A stretch of DNA of 64,000 nt, from NCBI GenBank assembly GCA_907163225.1, contig OU015322.1, positions 2,023,001 through 2,087,000 of the forward strand. The letters are read 5' to 3'. The stretch is from an uncultured Rhodocyclaceae bacterium. Lineage in GTDB: Bacteria; Pseudomonadota; Gammaproteobacteria; Burkholderiales; Rhodocyclaceae. The notes beneath the pieces were generated by a model. It ran no database searches. It worked only from the letters and a program-made list of their open reading frames with translations, and had not been told where the DNA came from. Below are positions 31,368-45,007 of this stretch, one piece after another. Numbering within the stretch: position 1 is the first letter of the stretch; the number at the start of each line of letters is the position of its first letter. Position numbers and translations under genes: made by a program.

Positions 31368-33080
31368 TCAGGCGTTGCTGGTGGTAATGCCGTATTTTTT
31401 GGCCACGGTCACATACTGCTCACGGGCCGAGGCCAGCTTGGCGCTCTTGCGATCCTTGCGCTGGGCGCGCTGCAGGTAATCCTGTGCACGGGCGGCCAGT
31501 TCATCGTCCCAGCCATTCTTGTCCATCAACGCAAAAATGGCCTTGGCGGCATTGACCAGAAATTGCAGGTTGGGCACCTGTTCAGCGGCCTGAATGAGCA
31601 GTTGCACGGCCCCAACCAGGTCGCCGCTGCGCGCGGCCATGACGCCCTTGTTGTTGAGGGCAACGATTTCCTTGCCGACCTGATCAAGCAGCGCCTTGCC
31701 GGCATCCGGCTGGCCCGTTTGCGCGAAGACGCTGGTTATGTGGTCGATGAGGTGGGTGTCTTCGTGATTTTCTGCCGCCACTTGCCGCATGATCCGCCCG
31801 GCGTCACCTTCCTTGCCGGTGGCAAAGCAGGCGTGGGCCAGATCGACGGCCAGGCGCTGCGAAACATGTTTACCCTTGGCCGCCGCCTCGGCCTCAATGG
31901 TTTTCTGCAAAGCCAGCGCCTGATCGACCAGATGCTGCGCCTTGTCGGCCGCGCCTTCGTTGTGCAGGCAGAGGCTTTCGGTGACCAGCGCGGCCAGTTC
32001 GGCCTGCTTGTCGCCACGCCATTCGCGCTTCATTTCGGCAGCGATCTTGCGCGAAGCAGCGACATCGCCACGCTCGACCAGGACACGCGACAGGTTGGCG
32101 AAATCGTCCACCGTGCGCAGGCTCGACCCCTTGCTGCGCTCGATCACCTTGCCGTAAGCCTTTTCAGCCGCCAGCAGATCCTTGTTGCGGGCCGCGACAT
32201 CGCCGACCAGCCGTTGTCGCACGGTGTTGTGTGGCGAGGCGTCGGCTGCCCGTTGCAACGAGTGCTGGGCATCGAGCAGGCGCCCTTGCGCTTCATGCAC
32301 CGAGGCCAGGAAATCGTAGGCCGACAGGTAATCCGGCGCATCAAGAACGACCTGTTCGGCCAAGTGCTCCGCTTCGTCCAGCGCGCCACGATCACGCAGG
32401 GCCATGGCCAGCCCCATCTTGGCCCAGGGCACGACGCGGCCCTCCAGTACCCGACGGAAGACCTCCTCGGCCTCATGCGTCTTGCCCAGCGTGTGCAGCA
32501 ATTCACCCTTGAAACGCAGGGCGTCGTACATGAATTGCGGTTGCTGCTGAATCACCCGGTCGCAGGCGACGATGGCTTCCTGCAGCGCGCCGCGCTCGAC
32601 CTGTTCGTAAATGTGACGCAGCACATGCTTTTTGTAGATGGCCTTGACCAGCCGCAGCTGCAACTGATCGGCGGTGAACGGCTTGATCAGGTAGTCATCC
32701 GGCGCCAGCTCGGCCAGCGCGACAACGTTGGTATGGCCGCGCTCGCTGGTGATGATCATGTAAACCGTGGACAGCGGAATAAGGTGGGCGTGGCGCAGTT
32801 CTTCCAGCAACTGCTGGCCATCCCGCCCGTCATCAAGCACGAAATCGGAAAGGATGATGTCGAAGCGGTTGCCCTTGACCTGGCGCAGAACCTCGGCCGA
32901 ATTGCCCGCCCCGTGCACCAATATGACACCGAGCGCGCCGAGCATCAGGCGCAGCGAATCGCGCGCCGGGGCATGGCGGTCGACAATCAGCACTCTTTTT
33001 TTGGTCAGCGACTGCTGCAAAACCAGCAGCATCTCTTCGTTATCGAGTGGGTTGGGCCCTTTGGCCTGGCTTGTGCTCAT
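31368..33080 (-). CDS. response regulator with TPR-like repeat output region
   Basis: 570 residues. The N-terminal receiver domain has RVLIVDRHAPARDSL, the phospho-acceptor in DIILSDFVLDD (about Asp79), MIITSE and the LIKPFT lysine. The rest is helical repeats with TPR character, for example ALRFKGELLHTLGKTHEAEEVFRRVLE, AKMGLAMALRDRGALDEAEHLAEQVVL and AYDFLASVHEAQGRLLDAQHSLQRA. There is no DNA-binding domain, so output is probably protein-protein contact. No histidine kinase is adjacent. Similar receiver-TPR proteins occur widely in beta- and gammaproteobacteria; the partner is unknown. Confidence 0.85.
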   Translation of the reverse strand: MSTSQAKGPNPLDNEEMLLVLQQSLTKKRVLIVDRHAPARDSLRLMLGALGVILVHGAGNSAEVLRQVKGNRFDIILSDFVLDDGRDGQQLLEELRHAHLIPLSTVYMIITSERGHTNVVALAELAPDDYLIKPFTADQLQLRLVKAIYKKHVLRHIYEQVERGALQEAIVACDRVIQQQPQFMYDALRFKGELLHTLGKTHEAEEVFRRVLEGRVVPWAKMGLAMALRDRGALDEAEHLAEQVVLDAPDYLSAYDFLASVHEAQGRLLDAQHSLQRAADASPHNTVRQRLVGDVAARNKDLLAAEKAYGKVIERSKGSSLRTVDDFANLSRVLVERGDVAASRKIAAEMKREWRGDKQAELAALVTESLCLHNEGAADKAQHLVDQALALQKTIEAEAAAKGKHVSQRLAVDLAHACFATGKEGDAGRIMRQVAAENHEDTHLIDHITSVFAQTGQPDAGKALLDQVGKEIVALNNKGVMAARSGDLVGAVQLLIQAAEQVPNLQFLVNAAKAIFALMDKNGWDDELAARAQDYLQRAQRKDRKSAKLASAREQYVTVAKKYGITTSNA

Positions 33081-33197
33081 CTCGGCAACTTACTTGAGTT
33101 CGCCAGACAGGGCAAGGAGGCGGCAAAAACCTGTGATATTTCAGCGCCCTGAAGTAAAATCCGCGGTTCGCCCTTGCCCTGCAACAAGCCCAAACTC

Positions 33198-35129
33198 ATG
33201 CTCTATCCCACCCGTTTCGATGTCATCGTCGTCGGCGGCGGTCACGCCGGCACCGAAGCTGCGCTCGCCGCAGCCCGGGCGGGAGCGAACACGATGTTGC
33301 TGACGCACAATCTCGACACGCTGGGGGCGATGAGCTGCAACCCGTCGATCGGCGGCATCGGCAAAGGCCATCTGGTGCGCGAAGTCGATGCGCTGGGCGG
33401 TGCCATGGCGGCAGCGACCGACGAAGCCGGCATCCAGTTTCGCATCCTGAATGCGTCGAAAGGCCCGGCGGTGCGCGCCACCCGCGCTCAGGCCGACCGC
33501 GTGCTGTACAAGCAGGCGATCCGCGGTCGACTGGAAAATCAGCCCAATTTGACGATTTTTGCCGAGGCCTGCGACGACCTGATCGTCGAGGGCGACAAGG
33601 TGTGCGGCGCCGTCACGCAGCTTGGCATCCGCTTTGAAGCCAATGCGGTCGTGCTGACCGCCGGCACCTTCCTCAACGGGAAGATTCACGTCGGTCTCGA
33701 AAACTACACCGGCGGCCGCATGGGCGATCCGCCGTCGGTTTCGCTGGCCGCCCGACTCAAGGAACTGAAGCTGCCGCAAGGCCGCCTGAAGACCGGCACG
33801 CCGCCGCGCCTCGATGGCAAGACCATCGATTTCTCGGTGATGGAAGAACAGCATTCGGACAACCCGATGCCGGTCTTTTCCTTCCTCGGCAAGGCCGCCC
33901 AGCACCCGCGCCAACTGCCATGCTGGATCACAGAAACCAACGAGCGCACGCACGACATCATCCGTAGCGGCCTCGACCGCTCGCCGATGTACACCGGCGT
34001 CATCGAAGGCGTCGGCCCGCGTTACTGCCCGTCGATCGAAGACAAGATCCACCGCTTTGCCGACAAGGACAAGCACAACGTCTTTCTCGAGCCGGAAGGC
34101 CTGACGACGCACGAGATCTACCCGAACGGCGTATCCACCAGTCTGCCTTTCGACATCCAACTGGCGCTGGTCCGCTCGATCCGCGGCATGGAAAACGTGC
34201 ACATTCTGCGCCCCGGCTACGCCATCGAATACGACTTCTACGACCCGCGCGGCCTCAAGGACACGCTGGAAACCAAGGCGATCAACGGCCTGTTCTTCGC
34301 CGGCCAGATCAACGGCACGACCGGCTACGAAGAGGCCGCAGCCCAAGGCCTGCTGGCTGGCGTCAACGCCGTGCGCTACGTGCGCGGCGAATCCGGCTGG
34401 TGCCCGAAGCGCAACGAAGCCTACCTCGGCGTGCTGGTCGACGACCTGATCACGCGCGGCGTTTCCGACCCCTACCGGATGTTCACCAGCCGCGCCGAAT
34501 ACCGCCTGAGCCTGCGCGAAGACAACGCCGACCTGCGCTTGACCGAGCAGGGTCGCGAACTCGGCCTGGTTGATGACATTCGCTGGGCCGCCTTCTGCCA
34601 GAAGCGCGACGCCATTGCCGCCGAACAGGAGCGACTGAAATCGACCTGGGTCAATCCGAAAATCACGCCAGCCGAAGACTGCTTGCGCGTCCTCGGCAAG
34701 ACCATCGAGCACGAATACAGCCTGTTTGAACTGCTGCGCCGGCCGGAGGTTTCCTACACCGCGCTGATCACCCTGCCCGTCGTCGAGGCTAACCGCGAGG
34801 GGCAGTCCTGCGGTCAACCCGAAAATTCGACCAAAATCGAAATCGACCCGGCGGTCGTCGAGCAAGTAGAAATTTCTGCCAAATACCAGGGCTACATCGA
34901 CCGTCAGGCCGACGAAGTCGCCAAATCCGCCAGCTACGAAAATGCCGTGCTGCCCGCTGATCTCGATTACAGCACCGTCGCCGGCCTATCCAACGAAGTC
35001 AGGCAAAAACTGGCCCTGCACAAGCCACAGACCATCGGCCAGGCCTCGCGTCTTCAAGGCATCACGCCGGCAGCGGTTTCGTTGCTGCTGATCCACCTGA
35101 AACGCCACAAGCTGTCGCACGCGGCATGA
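33198..35129 (+). CDS. mnmG: tRNA uridine-34 5-carboxymethylaminomethyl synthesis enzyme MnmG (GidA)
   Basis: 643 residues. FAD-binding start [74 protein letters not shown], and C-terminal [15 protein letters not shown] and [20 protein letters not shown]. With MnmE it modifies U34 of certain tRNAs. ATG 33198 is taken because [15 protein letters not shown] fits the family. The chain has an extra loop at about residues 537-547 ([11 protein letters not shown]) created by repeat copy 11, just before the conserved [15 protein letters not shown]. First gene of mnmG-rsmG-parA-parB with 4-bp overlaps. Confidence 0.95.
   Translation: MLYPTRFDVIVVGGGHAGTEAALAAARAGANTMLLTHNLDTLGAMSCNPSIGGIGKGHLVREVDALGGAMAAATDEAGIQFRILNASKGPAVRATRAQADRVLYKQAIRGRLENQPNLTIFAEACDDLIVEGDKVCGAVTQLGIRFEANAVVLTAGTFLNGKIHVGLENYTGGRMGDPPSVSLAARLKELKLPQGRLKTGTPPRLDGKTIDFSVMEEQHSDNPMPVFSFLGKAAQHPRQLPCWITETNERTHDIIRSGLDRSPMYTGVIEGVGPRYCPSIEDKIHRFADKDKHNVFLEPEGLTTHEIYPNGVSTSLPFDIQLALVRSIRGMENVHILRPGYAIEYDFYDPRGLKDTLETKAINGLFFAGQINGTTGYEEAAAQGLLAGVNAVRYVRGESGWCPKRNEAYLGVLVDDLITRGVSDPYRMFTSRAEYRLSLREDNADLRLTEQGRELGLVDDIRWAAFCQKRDAIAAEQERLKSTWVNPKITPAEDCLRVLGKTIEHEYSLFELLRRPEVSYTALITLPVVEANREGQSCGQPENSTKIEIDPAVVEQVEISAKYQGYIDRQADEVAKSASYENAVLPADLDYSTVAGLSNEVRQKLALHKPQTIGQASRLQGITPAAVSLLLIHLKRHKLSHAA
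34805..34838 (-). repeat. dispersed GTTGACC element, copy 11
   Basis: TGCGGTCAACCCGAAAATTC then ACCAAAATC. Embedded in mnmG and read as [11 protein letters not shown] in a surface-loop region. Confidence 0.85.
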
Positions 35130-35743
35130 GTCAGAACGCACTCGCCACCGGCCTGACCGGCCTCGGACTGAATCTGCCCGAAGACGCGCCGCACCAGCTG
35201 CTCGCCTTCCGCGACCTGCTGCTCAAGTGGAACAAGACCTACAACCTGACCGCCCTGCGCGATCCGGCTCAGGCAATTTCCCATCACCTGCTCGATTCGC
35301 TGGCCATCCTGCCCCACATCGGCGCCGGCAACTTGCTCGACGTCGGCAGCGGCGGCGGCCTGCCCGGCATGCCGCTAGCCATAGCCCGGCCCGATCTTTC
35401 AGTCAGCATGGTCGATACCGTACAGAAAAAAACCACCTTCCTGCAGCAGGCTGTCATCGAACTGGCGCTCAAGAATGTTACGGTGCACCACGCTCGGGTA
35501 GAAGAAATGCATGGCCAATACGCCCAGATCAGCTCGCGCGCCTTTGCCGAAATCAGCCTGTTCATCAGCCTCACCCGCCACCTGCTGGCACCGGGCGGCC
35601 GCTGGTTGGCGATGAAGGGCACTCGGCCGGACAACGAACTCAAGGCCTTGCCGGCCGACATCACGGTTGAAGCGATCATTCCGCTCAGCGTGCCGGGCCT
35701 GGATGCCGAACGACATTTGATCATTTTGAAAGCCGGGGCATGA
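35126..35743 (+). CDS. rsmG: 16S rRNA (guanine-527-N7)-methyltransferase RsmG (GidB)
   Basis: 205 residues: [35 protein letters not shown], the SAM-binding motif [18 protein letters not shown], and [29 protein letters not shown]. Methylates G527 of 16S rRNA. Overlaps mnmG and parA by 4 bp on each side, the conserved gidA-gidB-parAB order. Confidence 0.95.
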   Translation: MSQNALATGLTGLGLNLPEDAPHQLLAFRDLLLKWNKTYNLTALRDPAQAISHHLLDSLAILPHIGAGNLLDVGSGGGLPGMPLAIARPDLSVSMVDTVQKKTTFLQQAVIELALKNVTVHHARVEEMHGQYAQISSRAFAEISLFISLTRHLLAPGGRWLAMKGTRPDNELKALPADITVEAIIPLSVPGLDAERHLIILKAGA

Positions 35744-36501
35744 AAGTACTCGCCATTACCAACCAGAAAGGCGGCGTCGGAAAGACGACGACAGCAGTCA
35801 ATCTCGCCGCCTCACTCGCCGTAGAAGGCAAGCGCGTCCTGCTCATCGACATGGATCCGCAGGGCAACGCCACCACCGGTTCCGGCATCACCAAGAAAGA
35901 AGCGCTGCCGACCGTCTATCAATTGCTGATCGGCGCCGCAACGCTGCTCGAAGTCTGCATCAAGACGCCATTTGACTTCGACATCCTGCCCGCCAACCGC
36001 GAACTGGCCGGCGCCGAAGTCGAAATGATCGAACTCGACCAACGCGAATACCGCCTGAAAAATGCCCTGGCGCAAAACCACGCGGAATACGACTTCGTCC
36101 TGATCGACTGCCCGCCGGCCCTCAACATGCTGACCGTCAATGCGCTGGTCGCCGCCGATTCCGTGCTGATCCCGATGCAGTGCGAGTACTACGCGCTCGA
36201 AGGACTTTCCGACCTGGTCGAAACGCTGCGCAAGGTGCGCCACCACCTCAATTCGCGCCTCGAAATCGAGGGCCTGCTGCGAACCATGTACAACGGCCAG
36301 AGCACGCTGACCCAGCAAGTCTCCGCCGAACTCGAAAGCCACTTCGGCGACAAGGTCTACAAGACCATCGTGCCGCGCAACGTCCGCCTGGCCGAAGCCC
36401 CGTCCTACGGCAAGCCGGTCATCGCCTTCGACAAAAACTCCCGAGGCGCGCAGGCCTACAGCGCGCTTGCCAAAGAAATTCTCGAAAGGGTCGCCCCATG
36501 A
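35740..36501 (+). CDS. parA: chromosome-partitioning ATPase ParA (Soj)
   Basis: 253 residues with the deviant Walker [54 protein letters not shown] and the C-terminal [15 protein letters not shown]. It drives segregation of the origin region with ParB encoded next. No parS (TGTTTCACGTGAAACA) was found in the window. Confidence 0.95.
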   Translation: MKVLAITNQKGGVGKTTTAVNLAASLAVEGKRVLLIDMDPQGNATTGSGITKKEALPTVYQLLIGAATLLEVCIKTPFDFDILPANRELAGAEVEMIELDQREYRLKNALAQNHAEYDFVLIDCPPALNMLTVNALVAADSVLIPMQCEYYALEGLSDLVETLRKVRHHLNSRLEIEGLLRTMYNGQSTLTQQVSAELESHFGDKVYKTIVPRNVRLAEAPSYGKPVIAFDKNSRGAQAYSALAKEILERVAP

Positions 36502-37352
36502 TCAAGATGAAAGGACTCGGCCGCGGCCTCGACGCGCTGCTTTCCGGCAGCGACAAACCGCAGGGCGACGAACAGCGCAACCTGCCGGTCGAACGCCTGC
36601 GTCCCGGCAAGTACCAGCCGCGCACCCACATGGATAAGGACTCACTGGCTGAGCTGGCCGCCTCGATCAAGGCGCAAGGCGTCATGCAGCCGATCCTGGT
36701 TCGCGCCGTCGACAGCACACCCGGCGCCGAGCGTTACGAAATCGTCGCCGGCGAACGCCGCTGGCGCGCCTCGCAACTGGCCGGCCTGAGCGAGGTTCCT
36801 GTCCTCGTCCGCAGCATCCCGGACGAACAGGCGCTGGCCATGGCGTTGATCGAAAACATCCAGCGCGAAAATCTCAACCCGCTCGAAGAAGCCCAAGGCC
36901 TGCAACGCCTGATCGACGAATTCGGCCTGACCCACCAGCAGGCCGCCGACGCCGTTGGCCGCTCCCGCCCGGCCGCGTCCAATTTATTGCGTTTATTGCA
37001 GTTGACCGCACCCGTCCAGGAAATGCTAATGACTGGCCAGCTCGACATGGGCCATGCCCGCGCCCTGTTGCCAATATCCAGCGGACAGCAAGTCGGCCTC
37101 GCCCAGCGCATCATCCAGAAAGACTTGTCAGTCAGAGAAACAGAGCGCCTCGTACAGCAGATCTTGAATCCGCCCAAAAACGCGCCGGAAAAGCCAGTCG
37201 ACCGCGACCTCCTTCGGCTGCAGGAGCAACTTTCCGACGGACTGGGCGCCAATGTTGCCATCCGCTCCAACAAGAAGGGCGCAGGCAAGGTGACCATCGA
37301 GTTCTCCAGCCTCGATCAACTCGACGGCCTTATTTCCCGACTTAACCCGTAA
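36498..37352 (+). CDS. parB: chromosome-partitioning protein ParB (Spo0J)
   Basis: 284 residues. Start [17 protein letters not shown], the CTPase motif region VAGERRWRASQLAGL with ALIENIQRENLNPLEEAQGLQRL, an HTH with LTHQQAADAVGRSRPAASNLLRLLQL, and the C-terminal dimerisation domain (KVTIEFSSLDQLDGLISRL). Binds parS and loads onto DNA as a CTP-dependent clamp. It overlaps parA by ATGA; the frame is open far upstream but homology begins at 36498. Confidence 0.95.
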   Translation: MIKMKGLGRGLDALLSGSDKPQGDEQRNLPVERLRPGKYQPRTHMDKDSLAELAASIKAQGVMQPILVRAVDSTPGAERYEIVAGERRWRASQLAGLSEVPVLVRSIPDEQALAMALIENIQRENLNPLEEAQGLQRLIDEFGLTHQQAADAVGRSRPAASNLLRLLQLTAPVQEMLMTGQLDMGHARALLPISSGQQVGLAQRIIQKDLSVRETERLVQQILNPPKNAPEKPVDRDLLRLQEQLSDGLGANVAIRSNKKGAGKVTIEFSSLDQLDGLISRLNP

Positions 37353-37416
37353 TCAATGTCCCTAAATAATATCGATCAAGGCTACGGGAAAACCCTCATT
37401 TTTCGCGTCGTTCAAA

Positions 37417-37445
37417 TTGACTCATCTATAAGACTCCGTTACACT
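37417..37445 (+). promoter_or_regulatory. sigma-70 promoter of the atp operon
   Basis: TTGACT at 37417-37422 and TACACT at 37440-37445 with 17-bp spacing, 27 bp upstream of the first atp gene. Confidence 0.75.
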
Positions 37446-37471
37446 CACACGGTTATTGAACGAGGCATGTT

Positions 37472-38654
<1,183 letters not shown>

Positions 38655-38726
38655 GTTCGTACCGTTTTTCTGTAGTTTATTTTTTTAGTTTTTTACTTTA
38701 ACCCCGCAACAAACCTACCTTACTGA

Positions 38727-38996
<270 letters not shown>

Positions 38997-39036
38997 TTAA
39001 CCGCGCCCCTGTAACCCTTATTACCAGGAGGTTAGC

Positions 39037-39507
39037 GTGAATATCAACGCTACACTGATTGGCCAGGCAATCTGGTTTGCTCTCTTCATCTGGATCACGA
39101 TGAAGTTCGTCTGGCCGCCGCTGCAAAAAGCGATGGCGGACCGTCAAGCACAGATCGCTGATGGCCTGGCTGCAGCAGAACGCGGCAAGCACGAGCAAGA
39201 ACTTGCTGCCAAGCGTTCCGCCGATGCGTTGCGTGATGCCAAGGAGAAATCTGCGGATCTCATCGCTCAAGCCGAAAAGCGTGCGCAGCAGATCGTCGAA
39301 GATGCCAAGGGTACCGCCAAGGTTGAGGCCGACAAGGTCGTCGCTGGCGCCAAGGCAGAAATCGATCAGGAAGTCGAACGCGCCAAGCAATCTTTGCGTG
39401 AGCGTGTCGCCGAACTGGCGGTTGCCGGTGCGGAAAAGATTCTGCGCAAGGAAATCAACGCGTCCGCGCATTCCGACATGCTGGTCGCCCTGAAACAGGA
39501 CCTGTAA
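39037..39507 (+). CDS. atpF: ATP synthase F0 subunit b
   Basis: 156 residues: N-terminal membrane helix ([28 protein letters not shown]) and a long charged coiled coil rich in Ala/Lys/Glu, the peripheral stalk. The AGGAGG upstream is strong. E. coli AtpF is the same length. Confidence 0.96.
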   Translation: MNINATLIGQAIWFALFIWITMKFVWPPLQKAMADRQAQIADGLAAAERGKHEQELAAKRSADALRDAKEKSADLIAQAEKRAQQIVEDAKGTAKVEADKVVAGAKAEIDQEVERAKQSLRERVAELAVAGAEKILRKEINASAHSDMLVALKQDL

Positions 39508-39510
39508 GCG

Positions 39511-40047
39511 ATGGCTGAATCCGTAACTATCGCCCGTCCCTACGCGGAAGCCCTGTTCCGGGCAGCGAAGGAAAGTGGCAATCTGGCCAAGTGGGCAGAG
39601 CAAGTTTCAACGCTCGCTCAGGTGGCCGCCAGTCCCGAAGTCCGCGCGGCTATCGGTGATCCCAATGTGGCGGCCCCGCAACTGGTCGACCTCTTCCGGT
39701 CTGCCTGCGGTACGGCGGTAGATGCGGAGCTGGCGAATTTCATCCAGCTGCTGTCCAACAACGACCGTCTGGGATTGCTGCCGGAGATCGAGGGCTTGTA
39801 CGAAAGTTACAAGCGCGCCGAGGAAGGCAGCAAGCAAGCCGAGATCATCTCGGCCTTTCCGATCGATGACAACCAGGTGAAAGCCCTGCTGCCCCAACTC
39901 GAAGCCGTCTTCAAGACCAAGCTCGAAACGTCAGTGTCGGTTGATTCGACATTGATTGGTGGTGTCAAGGTAATCGTTGGCGACCAGATGCTGGATGCTT
40001 CGGTTCGCGGCAAGCTCGACGCCATGGCCACGGCGCTGAACAACTAG
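39511..40047 (+). CDS. atpH: ATP synthase F1 subunit delta
   Basis: 178 residues starting AESVTIARPYAEALFRAAKESG, with the C-terminal VDSTLIGGVKVIVGDQMLDASVRGKLDAM typical of delta/OSCP. Links the b-stalk to the F1 head. 3 bp after atpF. Confidence 0.96.
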   Translation: MAESVTIARPYAEALFRAAKESGNLAKWAEQVSTLAQVAASPEVRAAIGDPNVAAPQLVDLFRSACGTAVDAELANFIQLLSNNDRLGLLPEIEGLYESYKRAEEGSKQAEIISAFPIDDNQVKALLPQLEAVFKTKLETSVSVDSTLIGGVKVIVGDQMLDASVRGKLDAMATALNN

Positions 40048-40056
40048 GAGAATTTC

Positions 40057-41595
40057 ATGCAGTTGAATCCTTCCGAAATTTCTGAACTGATCAAGAGCAA
40101 GATCCAGAACCTGCAAAGCGCATCGGAAGTGCGCACGCAGGGCACCGTCGTATCCGTCACTGACGGTATCTGTCGCGTGCACGGCCTGCAGGATGTAATG
40201 CAGGGCGAGATGCTGGAATTCCCCGGCAACACCTTTGGTATGGCGCTCAATCTAGAGCGCGATTCCGTTGGCGCCGTGGTTCTTGGTTCATACGAACACA
40301 TTTCCGAAGGCGACGTGGTCAAGACCACGGGTCGCATTCTGGAAGTCCCAGTGGGTCGCGAACTGCTAGGTCGTGTGGTCAACTCCCTCGGTCAGCCGAT
40401 CGATGGCAAGGGCCCGATCAATGCAAAGCTAACCGACAAGCTGGAAAAGGTCGCGCCAGGGGTTATTTGGCGTAAATCTGTTTCCCAGCCGGTGCAAACT
40501 GGTCTCAAGTGCGTGGACTCCATGGTTCCAGTTGGCCGTGGCCAGCGCGAGCTGATCATTGGTGACCGCCAGACAGGCAAGACAGCAGTCGCGGTCGACG
40601 CCATCATCAACCAGAAAGACAAAGGTCTGTTCTGCGTTTATGTTGCTATTGGCCAGAAAGCCTCCACCATTGCCAACGTTGTTCGCAAGCTCGAAGAGCA
40701 CGGCGCGATGGCTAATACCATCGTCGTTGCCGCCCCGGCTTCCGAATCGGCTGCGCTCCAGTATCTCGCACCATATGCAGGCTGTACGATGGGCGAATAC
40801 TTCCGTGACATCGGTGAAGATGCTCTGATCGTTTATGACGATTTGACCAAGCAGGCTTGGGGCTACCGTCAGGTTTCCCTGCTGCTGCGCCGTCCCCCTG
40901 GCCGTGAAGCCTATCCGGGTGACGTGTTTTATCTCCACTCACGCCTGCTCGAACGCGCTGCTCGCGTCTCTGAAGCCTGGGTTGAGAAGGTCAGCAATGG
41001 CGAGATCAAGGGTAAGACCGGTTCTCTGACCGCACTTCCAGTCATCGAAACGCAAGCTGGCGACGTGTCCGCCTTCGTTCCTACCAATGTGATTTCCATT
41101 ACCGACGGTCAAATCTTCCTGGAAACCGACCTCTTCAACGCCGGTATCCGTCCAGCTATCAACGCTGGTATCTCCGTCTCCCGCGTTGGTGGTGCTGCCC
41201 AGACCAAGCTGATCAAGAAACTCGGCGGTGGTGTCCGTCTGGCGCTTGCCCAGTACCGCGAGCTTGCCGCTTTTGCCCAGTTTGCTTCTGACCTCGACGA
41301 AGCAACCCGCAAGCAGCTGGAGCGTGGTCGTCTGGTTACTGAGCTGATGAAGCAAGCCCAGTACTCGCCGATGAGCATCTCTGAAATGGCCGTCACGCTG
41401 TACGCAGCCGACAAGGGCTACTTCGATGATGTTGAAGTCAAGCGGGCTCTGGAATGTGAAAAGGCCATGATCGGTTACCTCAAGTCCAATTGCGCCGCCC
41501 TCATGAATACCATGGAGACGACGGCTGACCTGAGCGCCGATTCCGAGAAGCAACTTGCCGCTGGCATTGTCGCTTTCAAGAGCAGCTGGGTCTGA
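40057..41595 (+). CDS. atpA: ATP synthase F1 subunit alpha
   Basis: 512 residues. Walker [69 protein letters not shown] and the [11 protein letters not shown] block. Non-catalytic nucleotide-binding subunit of the F1 hexamer. Full family length. Confidence 0.97.
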   Translation: MQLNPSEISELIKSKIQNLQSASEVRTQGTVVSVTDGICRVHGLQDVMQGEMLEFPGNTFGMALNLERDSVGAVVLGSYEHISEGDVVKTTGRILEVPVGRELLGRVVNSLGQPIDGKGPINAKLTDKLEKVAPGVIWRKSVSQPVQTGLKCVDSMVPVGRGQRELIIGDRQTGKTAVAVDAIINQKDKGLFCVYVAIGQKASTIANVVRKLEEHGAMANTIVVAAPASESAALQYLAPYAGCTMGEYFRDIGEDALIVYDDLTKQAWGYRQVSLLLRRPPGREAYPGDVFYLHSRLLERAARVSEAWVEKVSNGEIKGKTGSLTALPVIETQAGDVSAFVPTNVISITDGQIFLETDLFNAGIRPAINAGISVSRVGGAAQTKLIKKLGGGVRLALAQYRELAAFAQFASDLDEATRKQLERGRLVTELMKQAQYSPMSISEMAVTLYAADKGYFDDVEVKRALECEKAMIGYLKSNCAALMNTMETTADLSADSEKQLAAGIVAFKSSWV

Positions 41596-41609
41596 TCTAG
41601 GAGAACGCC

Positions 41610-42470
41610 ATGCCTAGCGGCAAGGAAATTCGCAACAAGATCAAGAGCGTCGAAAATACGCGCAAGATCACCAAGGCCATGGAGATGGTGGCCGCATCCA
41701 AAATGCGCAAAGCGCAGGATCGGATGCGTGCTGCTCGTCCTTACGGCGAGAAGATCCGGCGAGTAGCAGGTAACCTGTCTCATGCACTGACCGAATACCG
41801 TCACCCTTTTTTGGTGAATCGTGACCAAGCCGCTGTCGGCTTGATCCTGATCACCTCGGACAAAGGGCTGTGCGGAGGTCTGAACTCAAATCTTCTTCGT
41901 CTGGCGGTGACCAAGATGAAGGAGTTTGAGTCCAAGGGCAACAAAATTCAGGCCACCTGCATCGGCAACAAAGGTCTCGGCTTTATGCAGCGTGCTGGTG
42001 CAAAAGTTGTATCGCACGTCACCGGTTTGGGCGATACGCCTCATCTCGAAAAGTTGATCGGGCCGGTCAAGGTTCAACTCGACTCTTACATGAATGGCGA
42101 GATAGATGCGCTGTATATCGGATATACCCGCTTCATCAACACGATGAAGCAGGAACCGGTGTTTGAACAGCTGCTTCCGCTTTCAGGCGATGCTGTCGGG
42201 TCTGCAAAAACCAATTGGGATTACGTCTACGAACCCGATGCAAAAGCCGTGATCGACGACTTGCTGATCCGTTATGTAGAAGCGCTGATTTATCAGGCCG
42301 TTGCAGAAAACATGGCATCCGAGCAGTCTGCCCGGATGGTTGCCATGAAGTCTGCTTCGGATAACGCCAAGACCGTTATCGGCGATTTGAAGCTGGTTTA
42401 CAACAAGGCCCGTCAGGCTGCGATTACCAAGGAACTATCGGAAATCGTCAGCGGCGCCGCCGCGGTGTGA
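41610..42470 (+). CDS. atpG: ATP synthase F1 subunit gamma
   Basis: 286 residues: N-terminal [32 protein letters not shown] and C-terminal [50 protein letters not shown]. Central rotor shaft. GGAG precedes the ATG. Confidence 0.97.
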   Translation: MPSGKEIRNKIKSVENTRKITKAMEMVAASKMRKAQDRMRAARPYGEKIRRVAGNLSHALTEYRHPFLVNRDQAAVGLILITSDKGLCGGLNSNLLRLAVTKMKEFESKGNKIQATCIGNKGLGFMQRAGAKVVSHVTGLGDTPHLEKLIGPVKVQLDSYMNGEIDALYIGYTRFINTMKQEPVFEQLLPLSGDAVGSAKTNWDYVYEPDAKAVIDDLLIRYVEALIYQAVAENMASEQSARMVAMKSASDNAKTVIGDLKLVYNKARQAAITKELSEIVSGAAAV

Positions 42471-42477
42471 CGCGTAG

Positions 42478-43902
<1,425 letters not shown>

Positions 43903-43930
43903 TAGCGCTACGCCGTATAGGAGCTAGTTA

Positions 43931-44356
43931 ATGGCTATGACTGTTCATTGTGATGTCGTCAGTGCTGAGGAGTCGATCTTCTCCGGCCTGGTTGAAATCG
44001 CAGTATTCCCCGGTGAAGCCGGGGAACTCGGCATTCTTCCGCGTCACACACCGCTTCTGACTCGCATCAAACCCGGCACCATTCGTTTAAAGGTGCCGAA
44101 CAAGAGCGAGTTTGAATTGGTGTATGTTTCCGGTGGCATGCTGGAAGTTCAGCCCGACATGATTACCGTGTTGGCTGATACTGCGATTCGTGCGCACGAT
44201 CTGGACGAAGCCAAGGCACTGGAAGCCAAGAAGCGCGCCGAAGAAGCCCTCGCCAATCGGAATGCTGAAATGGACTACGCTGCTGCCGAAGCAGAGTTGG
44301 CGCAAGCCGTTGCCCAGTTGCAAGCGATTCAGCGTCTGCGCAAACACACGCATTAA
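43931..44356 (+). CDS. atpC: ATP synthase F1 subunit epsilon
   Basis: 141 residues: beta-sandwich start [50 protein letters not shown] and a C-terminal two-helix region ([36 protein letters not shown]). Rotor-foot and inhibitory subunit. Last gene of the operon, followed by a terminator. Confidence 0.96.
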   Translation: MAMTVHCDVVSAEESIFSGLVEIAVFPGEAGELGILPRHTPLLTRIKPGTIRLKVPNKSEFELVYVSGGMLEVQPDMITVLADTAIRAHDLDEAKALEAKKRAEEALANRNAEMDYAAAEAELAQAVAQLQAIQRLRKHTH

Positions 44357-44376
44357 TTCCGGAATTCCGGGTCAAA

Positions 44377-44403
44377 AAAAGGCAGCCTTGGGCTGCCTTT
44401 TTT
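44377..44403 (+). terminator. terminator of the atp operon
   Basis: AAAAGGCAGCC and GGCTGCCTTTT arms with a 3-nt loop and long flanking A/T runs, 20 bp after atpC. It would also act on the convergent ubiJ transcript. Confidence 0.9.
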
Positions 44404-44421
44404 ATATTTCAACCGCGCAAA

Positions 44422-44994
44422 TTAAAGCTTGAAAATTCGCTTTTCGAGTCTTGAAAGATCGTCACGGAGCGTATTCACCGCATTGCCAAATTCGGCAATT
44501 CGATGCGGAGTGGCGAGCAAGGCGGACTCATTTGTCGCATATTCAACAGCATTTTTGGCGGCCCTATCGATGCTATCCGATATCGCGGAAGAGAGGGCTC
44601 TAGCCATTTTCAACAAGCGGTGGGCCGGTATGTCGCCGATCAGGCCAGCCAAGTCAGATTCCGAATCCCACGCCAGATTGCGCAATACAAAGGCTAAGCT
44701 CTCTGCAATTTCGGCTGAGCCGCCAAGCTTGACTGCCGAAAAAAATCTATCACGATCGAAGAGCAGGCGAACTGGCGTATCCGTTGGCAGAGTGATAGCG
44801 ACATTCGGATCACTCTCCGAATTTCCTGCTGTAAAGAGGCCCTGTTCGTCGATACCAAGCCTCAATTTGAAAAGTCCGCCTGCATCAATCAGAACTTGCG
44901 CGCCTGAATGCGCACGCAAACGATCTTGCGCCCAATATTCACCTTGAATCAAATGATTCAAGGCGCGAATGGTCAAGTTTGAAACCGGATCCAT
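44422..44994 (-). CDS. ubiJ: ubiquinone biosynthesis accessory factor UbiJ (SCP2-like)
   Basis: 190 residues: ALNHLIQGEYWAQDRLRAHSGAQVLIDAGGLFKLRLGIDEQGLF is an SCP2-type lipid-binding domain, followed by a helical tail ending LRDDLSRLEKRIFKL as in UbiJ. Gene order ubiE-ubiJ (ubiE start at 45745, same strand, 13 bp gap) supports it. It binds hydrophobic ubiquinone intermediates in the Ubi complex. No ubiB follows here; the operon meets the atp terminator. Start ATG 44994 (MDPVSNLTIRALN). Confidence 0.85.
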   Translation of the reverse strand: MDPVSNLTIRALNHLIQGEYWAQDRLRAHSGAQVLIDAGGLFKLRLGIDEQGLFTAGNSESDPNVAITLPTDTPVRLLFDRDRFFSAVKLGGSAEIAESLAFVLRNLAWDSESDLAGLIGDIPAHRLLKMARALSSAISDSIDRAAKNAVEYATNESALLATPHRIAEFGNAVNTLRDDLSRLEKRIFKL

Positions 44995-45007
44995 CAAAAC
45001 CTGGAAC

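Noticed and set aside
36981-37013. Element-like sequence (TTGCAGTTGACCGCACCC) in parB
   Set aside because: It encodes LRLLQLTAPVQ, which is normal conserved ParB sequence, so the likeness is probably chance.
33198-37352. parS site or replication origin near the mnmG-parB block
   Set aside because: No TGTTTCACGTGAAACA palindrome or cluster of TTATCCACA boxes was found; only gene order hints at origin proximity.
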